From positions 1 to 6,584 of the forward strand of contig CAMLGP010000164.1 of NCBI GenBank assembly GCA_946479535.1: a stretch of 6,584 nucleotides of DNA, given 5' to 3'. Both the position numbers and the translations under genes were made by a program. The first letter of the stretch is position 1. Each line of letters starts with the position of its first letter. Positions 6,497-6,584 of the stretch are shown here, one piece after another. Origin of the DNA: an uncultured Bacteroidota bacterium (GTDB taxonomy: Bacteria; Bacteroidota; Bacteroidia; Chitinophagales; Chitinophagaceae). The notes beneath the pieces are model-generated. The model was not told where the DNA came from. It searched no databases and saw nothing but the letters and a program-made list of their open reading frames with translations.

Positions 6497-6584
6497 CTAT
6501 TTCGTAACAGTAATCGTTTGTCGTTTTAACGCTTTCCGGGGTTTGCCGTTGGTACCCATTAAAGGTTCCATTTTGGGTGCAGAC
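6497..6584 (-). CDS. Probable C-terminal end of an unidentified convergent gene (runs off the right edge)
   Basis: An open minus-strand frame enters from the right edge and stops at TAG (6499-6497) after 28 codons. It encodes a basic tail that ends ALKRQTITVTK. The family is not recognised. The main support is context: the stop lies 15 bases before a symmetrical terminator whose minus-strand reading also ends in a T run, as expected for two convergent units sharing one terminator. A second minus-strand frame is also open from the edge and stops at 6489. I prefer the first because its Lys-rich composition looks more protein-like, but the fragment is too short to be sure. Confidence 0.45.
   Translation of the reverse strand, partial: SAPKMEPLMGTNGKPRKALKRQTITVTK

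Noticed and set aside
6489..6584. Alternative minus-strand frame at the right edge stopping at 6489.
   Set aside because: It is open only because it is short; its composition looks less protein-like than the frame stopping at 6497. More sequence to the right would settle it.

Overview
The window looks like a chromosomal segment of a Bacteroidota bacterium. Chitinophagaceae-like is my best guess, from memory of protein style rather than any search. Four things support this: moderate GC; no strong Shine-Dalgarno sequence before any start; a textbook Bacteroidota promoter (TTTG, 20 bases, TATTTTTG) in front of a tRNA gene; and the gene families present. I see no insertion sequence, CRISPR array, phage gene or sign of recent transfer.

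Layout. Positions 1-3432 hold three genes on the minus strand, separated by only 15 and 16 bases, so they are probably one operon read from right to left. In order of transcription they are a secreted serine carboxypeptidase-like S10 peptidase (1954-3432), a class V PLP-dependent aminotransferase/epimerase-like enzyme with a twin-arginine leader (643-1938), and the first 208 residues of an APC-family amino acid permease that runs off the left edge (1-626). A 185-base divergent intergenic region (3433-3617) holds a 7-bp inverted repeat 17 bases before the next start. The plus strand then carries cphA (3618-6266), a full-length three-domain cyanophycin synthetase. After it come a Bacteroidota promoter, tRNA-Gln(TTG) (6371-6441), and a strong symmetrical hairpin terminator that begins inside the tRNA 3' end. 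The right edge probably holds the last 28 codons of a convergent minus-strand gene.

How it may fit together. CphA polymerises Asp and Arg into cyanophycin, a nitrogen, carbon and energy reserve. The divergent operon looks made to degrade peptides outside the cytoplasm, modify amino acids there and import them. A link between amino acid scavenging and nitrogen storage is reasonable but is inferred only from the divergent arrangement. No cyanophycinase or isoaspartyl dipeptidase gene lies in the window.

Nothing here is clearly a new system. The points most worth a second look are the intact metallopeptidase-like HxxEH motif in the CphA N-terminal domain, the pairing of a Tat-leader PLP enzyme with a secreted S10 peptidase and a permease, and the terminator fused to the tRNA 3' end.
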